Shown in pieces: positions 60,773 through 64,000 of a stretch of DNA of 64,000 nucleotides (the stretch's first letter is position 1; each line of letters begins with the position of its first letter). The translations under genes and the position numbers were made by a program. This DNA is from Anarhynchus alexandrinus (taxonomy: Eukaryota > Chordata > Aves > Charadriiformes > Charadriidae), in NCBI GenBank assembly GCA_008711295.1, contig VUYV01000101.1, forward strand, positions 1,297,712 to 1,361,711. The letters run 5' to 3'. Under the pieces are notes generated by a model that did no database searches, was not told the origin of the DNA, and saw only the letters and a program-made list of their open reading frames with translations.

Positions 60773-61159
60773 GGAAGGAAACTACAGGAGAGGAGCCTGT
60801 GCAGGAACAATTTCTCCTGACAGGAACTGTAGCCCATGGAGGACCCACACTGGAGTAGGTTTATGCTGAAGGACTGCAGCTGGTGGAGTAGACCCACACT
60901 GGAACAGTACATGAAGGACTGCAGCCTGTGGGAAGGACCGACGCTGGAGCAGGGGAATGGTGTGAGGAGGAAGGAGCAGCAGAGAGGAACCATTATGGAC
61001 TGACCGCAACTCCCTGCTCCCCACCCCCTGCACTGCTGGGTGGGGTGGAGGAGGTGGAGGAGTTCGGAGTGTAGGAGTGAAGTTGAATCTGGGGGAAAAA
61101 AAGAGAGGAGGAGGTGTTTTTGTCTTTGTTTCTCACCATCTGACTCTATTTTAATTGGC

Positions 61160-61165
61160 AATAAA
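61160..61165 (+). terminator. LTR poly(A) signal
   Basis: AATAAA within AATAAATTAAATTAATTTTC, the expected position in the 3' part of this LTR type. Confidence 0.6.
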
Positions 61166-61349
61166 TTAAATTAATTTTCCCCAAGTTAAGTCTGTTTTGC
61201 CTGTGATGATAATTGGTAAGTGATCTTCCTGTCTTTATCTTGTCCCGTGAGCTTGCTCATCTTACTTTCTCCCGCTGGACTGCCGAGGAGGGGGAGTGAG
61301 AGAGCGGCTGGGTGGGTGTCTGGCCGCCAGCCAGGGCCGACCCACCACG

Positions 61350-64000
61350 CTACTGCAACAACTGTGGTTTTCAATACAAAGCTGAGCTGTGCTCAGTTCT
61401 CAAAACCGTCTTGGAAGCGCCAGCTTTTAATGGCAGTTTTAGGATGGTGGCCCCCAGCTGCCTGGAGCTGTCTCTCTGCAGCCCTGCAAAAGGTGTTTGC
61501 GGAGCCTTACACCTCTGCTGCCTTCTCCCGGTAGCTCCGTGCTCGATGTAAGCTGCTCCCTGGTCAGTCACTTGCCAGGTTTTGGGTGCAGTTTTGAAAT
61601 GCTGATCTCCTCCCTAGACCATTAAACACATTTATCATTAAGAACCTTGGAGGCCTGGAAGGAACAAATATTTCTCCTGTATCAGATAGCCAGTAATTTG
61701 TCAGAATTTTATGTGCTTCATGCAAGGCTGAACCATGTTGCTTCAGGAGGTCTCACCACCTGCACTGTACCCAAATTACTGCATTATTTATTTCTACCAG
61801 TCCTGTCATCTGTCTCTCTCTACCACAGCTGGGCATACGTGGCACAATTTCATAATGAACCTTCGTCCACTCTCCCTACCTCCTTCCAAAAATATATTAA
61901 TGTATTTTATTGCTAAATTGTAGAGTTGTATTTCTGTGAAATTTTCCCCTCCTTCTTTCCTCCAGTCTAGTGCAGAATAAGAGTTCAAACTACACTGTAT
62001 ATTGAATTTGGATTTTACATCTGAAATCATTGTAAGGGCTGTGAAATGAGTTCCAATTTTGCCTACGTGTTTTTATTTTATAGCTTCTTACTCTTTGCCT
62101 TTTCAGAGTAAGCAAGCCCTGTTTTTCTTTCTCTCCCTTTTCTACGTCCCTGATCATTCTTGCCATGCTTTTATTCTGCAGTATCTTTCTGTTTAAGAGA
62201 AGGACTAATAGTGTTCCATATAAGTCCGCACTGTTGTTTCATGGAGCAGTTTTAATGTTCTTCGTGTCATTAACACTTTCCATGTATATATCCCTTCACC
62301 TTGTGAGCTATTGTGTCAGCAAGCATGTCCTGCACTGAGCAGGGCATTTCACTGAGCTGTACATCTATAGTGCTCAGGTTCCCTTTCTGAGAACATACGG
62401 TTAATTTAGAAGTATATAATGTAGTAATTTACATCTTTTTCGCTTGTATCCATTGATTTCCATTTGCCTACATTGCATGTCACTTGCCATCAAATTGAGA
62501 AATTGAGGTAGTTGATGTGGGTCACCCTGAAGTTCCTTGCACACACCTCTTGTTTCTCTTGCCCATAGTTCTTGCTGTCCTGAGATCTTCTTGTCTCACG
62601 GCTCCTTCTTTCTGTCAGCATCATTAGTGAGAGGTTTTCCTATGGAACCCCGAAGAACAGTTCTTAAGCTTTTGTAGTGGTGAATCCCGTTTAATTGTAA
62701 TGGTACTCCCTGTTTAATCCCGTTCTTGCTTTTTGTCTTCTAAGCAGCTAGTTTTTCATTCAAAATAGTGTTTGTTTTTGTATGCTATGACTTGTTTTAT
62801 TTCTATTTTGGCATAGCTTGTGGAAGTCTAAATAAGGTATACAAGTGTTTCCTGGATTCAGTGCTCCACTGGCATACTCAACCCCTTCCAGGAGATTAGG
62901 AATATCTAATTCCAGTATCTATTAGTGGTGTCTAATTCCACACTAGTAATGTCTAATTTCAGGAGATTAGTAACATCTGGAGAAGCCATGTCAGTTTGAA
63001 GTTGAAAGAAATACTGTATGTAATGGTTTTTAACCAAACTTTCAGGAACTGATGCAGAAATTACAGGTCTGAAAATCCATACGTCACACCTACATTTTTT
63101 GAAATATAGAAAGGCATCGTTCACTACTCTCCAGGTTCAGAAGCAATGTGTCTTTTCAGTGAGATACCACATGTTGTTGCTAGCAAATTATCTACATCAT
63201 CCCTAGACTTCAGAAGGTTTTTAGTATCTCATATTTTTATTATTTTAAGAGTTATTTATTTTGTTGGAGATTATAAACCAGGTGACCCTTATTTAAGAAC
63301 TGCTGTAGGTAGACTCATGAAAGGATTACCGTTGTATTAGGTGGCAGAACTAGTAGAGATCTTAACTCGGTACTAACTTTGTGTTGGAAATACGTCCTGA
63401 GAAAAAAGTTAATGTTTTGTTACTTATCTTATGAATCATTCTGTTTCTCCTACCGTCAAGCTTGTAAAACCTTGAACTAAGAATAAGGTGGAAGTTTAAT
63501 GGGGGTACATGGGGAATACATGACACTGTTCAGTGGAAGAGTGGCAACTCCTCCTTCCCTCCTGCAACGTGATAGAGAGTTTTATTATGATTTAAAAAAA
63601 CAATAAAATTATTTGGCTGAGCTTTAAAGGAGAGCAGGATCTATACAGAGCAGTAAAATCCAAGCAGCTCAGGCCACTTTACTCTTAAACGTTGTCTTTC
63701 GTGAGACTTAGTATAGCTCAAAGCAGTGGAAATGAAATAGGCAGCAAGAGCAACTATTAGTAGGAGGAAGTAATTTGCTACTCTGCCTTACTGTCTGTAT
63801 GCGCACGACAATTTGCGAGCAGGAAGAACGCTGCTCTGTTTCTAAACAAAGCGGCTGTGACACCCTGGCTACTGCCTTGTAGCCTCCCGTTGTAACTTCA
63901 AGTCTTGGAACCTGGGCAGTGAGATAGAGCGTAAAATGTAGGCTACTTTTGCAGATTTTGGTAAGCTGAACTTCGAAGAAATCAGTAATAACAAAAGGGA
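61350..64000 (+). other. probable intron sequence, no gene recognised
   Basis: AT-rich unique DNA. A small cluster of TCTAATT/GGAGATTAG near-repeats lies at 62889-62980. No exon with convincing splice sites or family resemblance was seen up to the window end. Confidence 0.45.
62889..62980. repeat. imperfect TCTAATTCCA / GGAGATTAG repeats
   Basis: Three TCTAATT(C/T)CA-type units and two CAGGAGATTAG units interleaved within 90 nt. Confidence 0.55.

Larger units (their letters stand above)
59995..61349 (+). mobile_element. solo LTR of an avian endogenous retrovirus, 5'-truncated
   Basis: I recognise this as a type of LTR common in bird genomes. From the left it has a GC-rich part (GGGCTGGACACAGCTGGTTC), a TATA-like GTATTTAAGAAA at 60129, and a long purine-rich minisatellite-like middle with repeated CTGCAGCCCATGGAG and CACTGGAGCAG units. 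It ends in a poly(A) signal AATAAA at 61160 followed by CCAAGTTAAGTCTGTTTTGC and CCAGGGCCGACCCACCAC. The usual start of the LTR is missing and no viral genes flank it. A CR1 sits inside it at 60342-60772. The exact family is not assigned. Confidence 0.75.

Noticed and set aside
60780..61161. ORFs on both strands with repeated Gln/Leu/His-rich segments
   Set aside because: They are translations of the purine-rich, internally repeated middle of the solo LTR, not a gene.
1..64000. CRISPR arrays, tRNA/rRNA genes, bacterial-type operons
   Set aside because: None seen. The direct repeats present are microsatellites, CR1 copies or assembly duplications, and the window is vertebrate nuclear DNA.

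Overview
This window is vertebrate, almost certainly avian, nuclear DNA. It is AT-rich and gene-poor, with short GT-AG-bounded exons in long introns. Its repeats are dominated by 5'-truncated CR1 LINEs ending in the bird-typical octamer tail (ATTCTATG/ATTCTGTG), and it also holds one LTR of a type abundant in bird genomes. No bacterial-style operons, CRISPR arrays or tRNA/rRNA genes were seen.

Region 1 (1 to about 33,300, + strand) is the 3' part of a gene I identify as VWA3B (von Willebrand factor A domain containing 3B). Six consecutive exons (13325-13445, 14265-14389, 15522-15659, 16205-16302, 20686-20927, 29541-29671) join with matching codon phase. They encode a DUF4537-type domain followed by a Lys/Glu-rich, probably disordered tail. 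Three exons upstream (972-1090, 3907-3957, 6128-6347) also join in phase and encode a helical charged linker. A fourth (9411-9489) starts in phase, but its junction to the DUF4537 exons, perhaps through a micro-exon at 13022-13053, does not resolve in frame. The VWA domains would lie left of the window. The 3' end of the gene is uncertain: two weak, phase-compatible candidates are given at 31703-31735 and 33198-33287.

Region 2 (about 33,300-53,200) shows no recognisable gene. It holds six CR1 pieces from four or five insertions, and a cluster of three single-N assembly joins (40434, 41377, 42840). Two of these are flanked by near-identical direct duplications. The larger is an exact-length 422-bp pair that differs by the presence or absence of a CR1 insertion, which looks like two haplotypes left in the scaffold.

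Region 3 (about 53,240-55,500) is a CR1 copy abutting a CpG island of about 1.3 kb. The island has GC boxes, no TATA box and two good splice donors on the + strand, so it is best read as the promoter and non-coding first exon of the next gene. By mammalian gene order (VWA3B - CNGA3 - INPP4A) the candidates are INPP4A or CNGA3. The long CNGA3 coding exon is not in this window.

Region 4 (55,431-64,000) would be the first intron of that gene. It contains a 5'-truncated solo LTR (59995-61349) with a CR1 nested inside it in the opposite orientation. I found no novel gene system. The observations most worth a second look are the haplotype-like CR1 presence/absence pair, the unresolved VWA3B phase at 9411-13445, and the CpG promoter whose gene is not in view.
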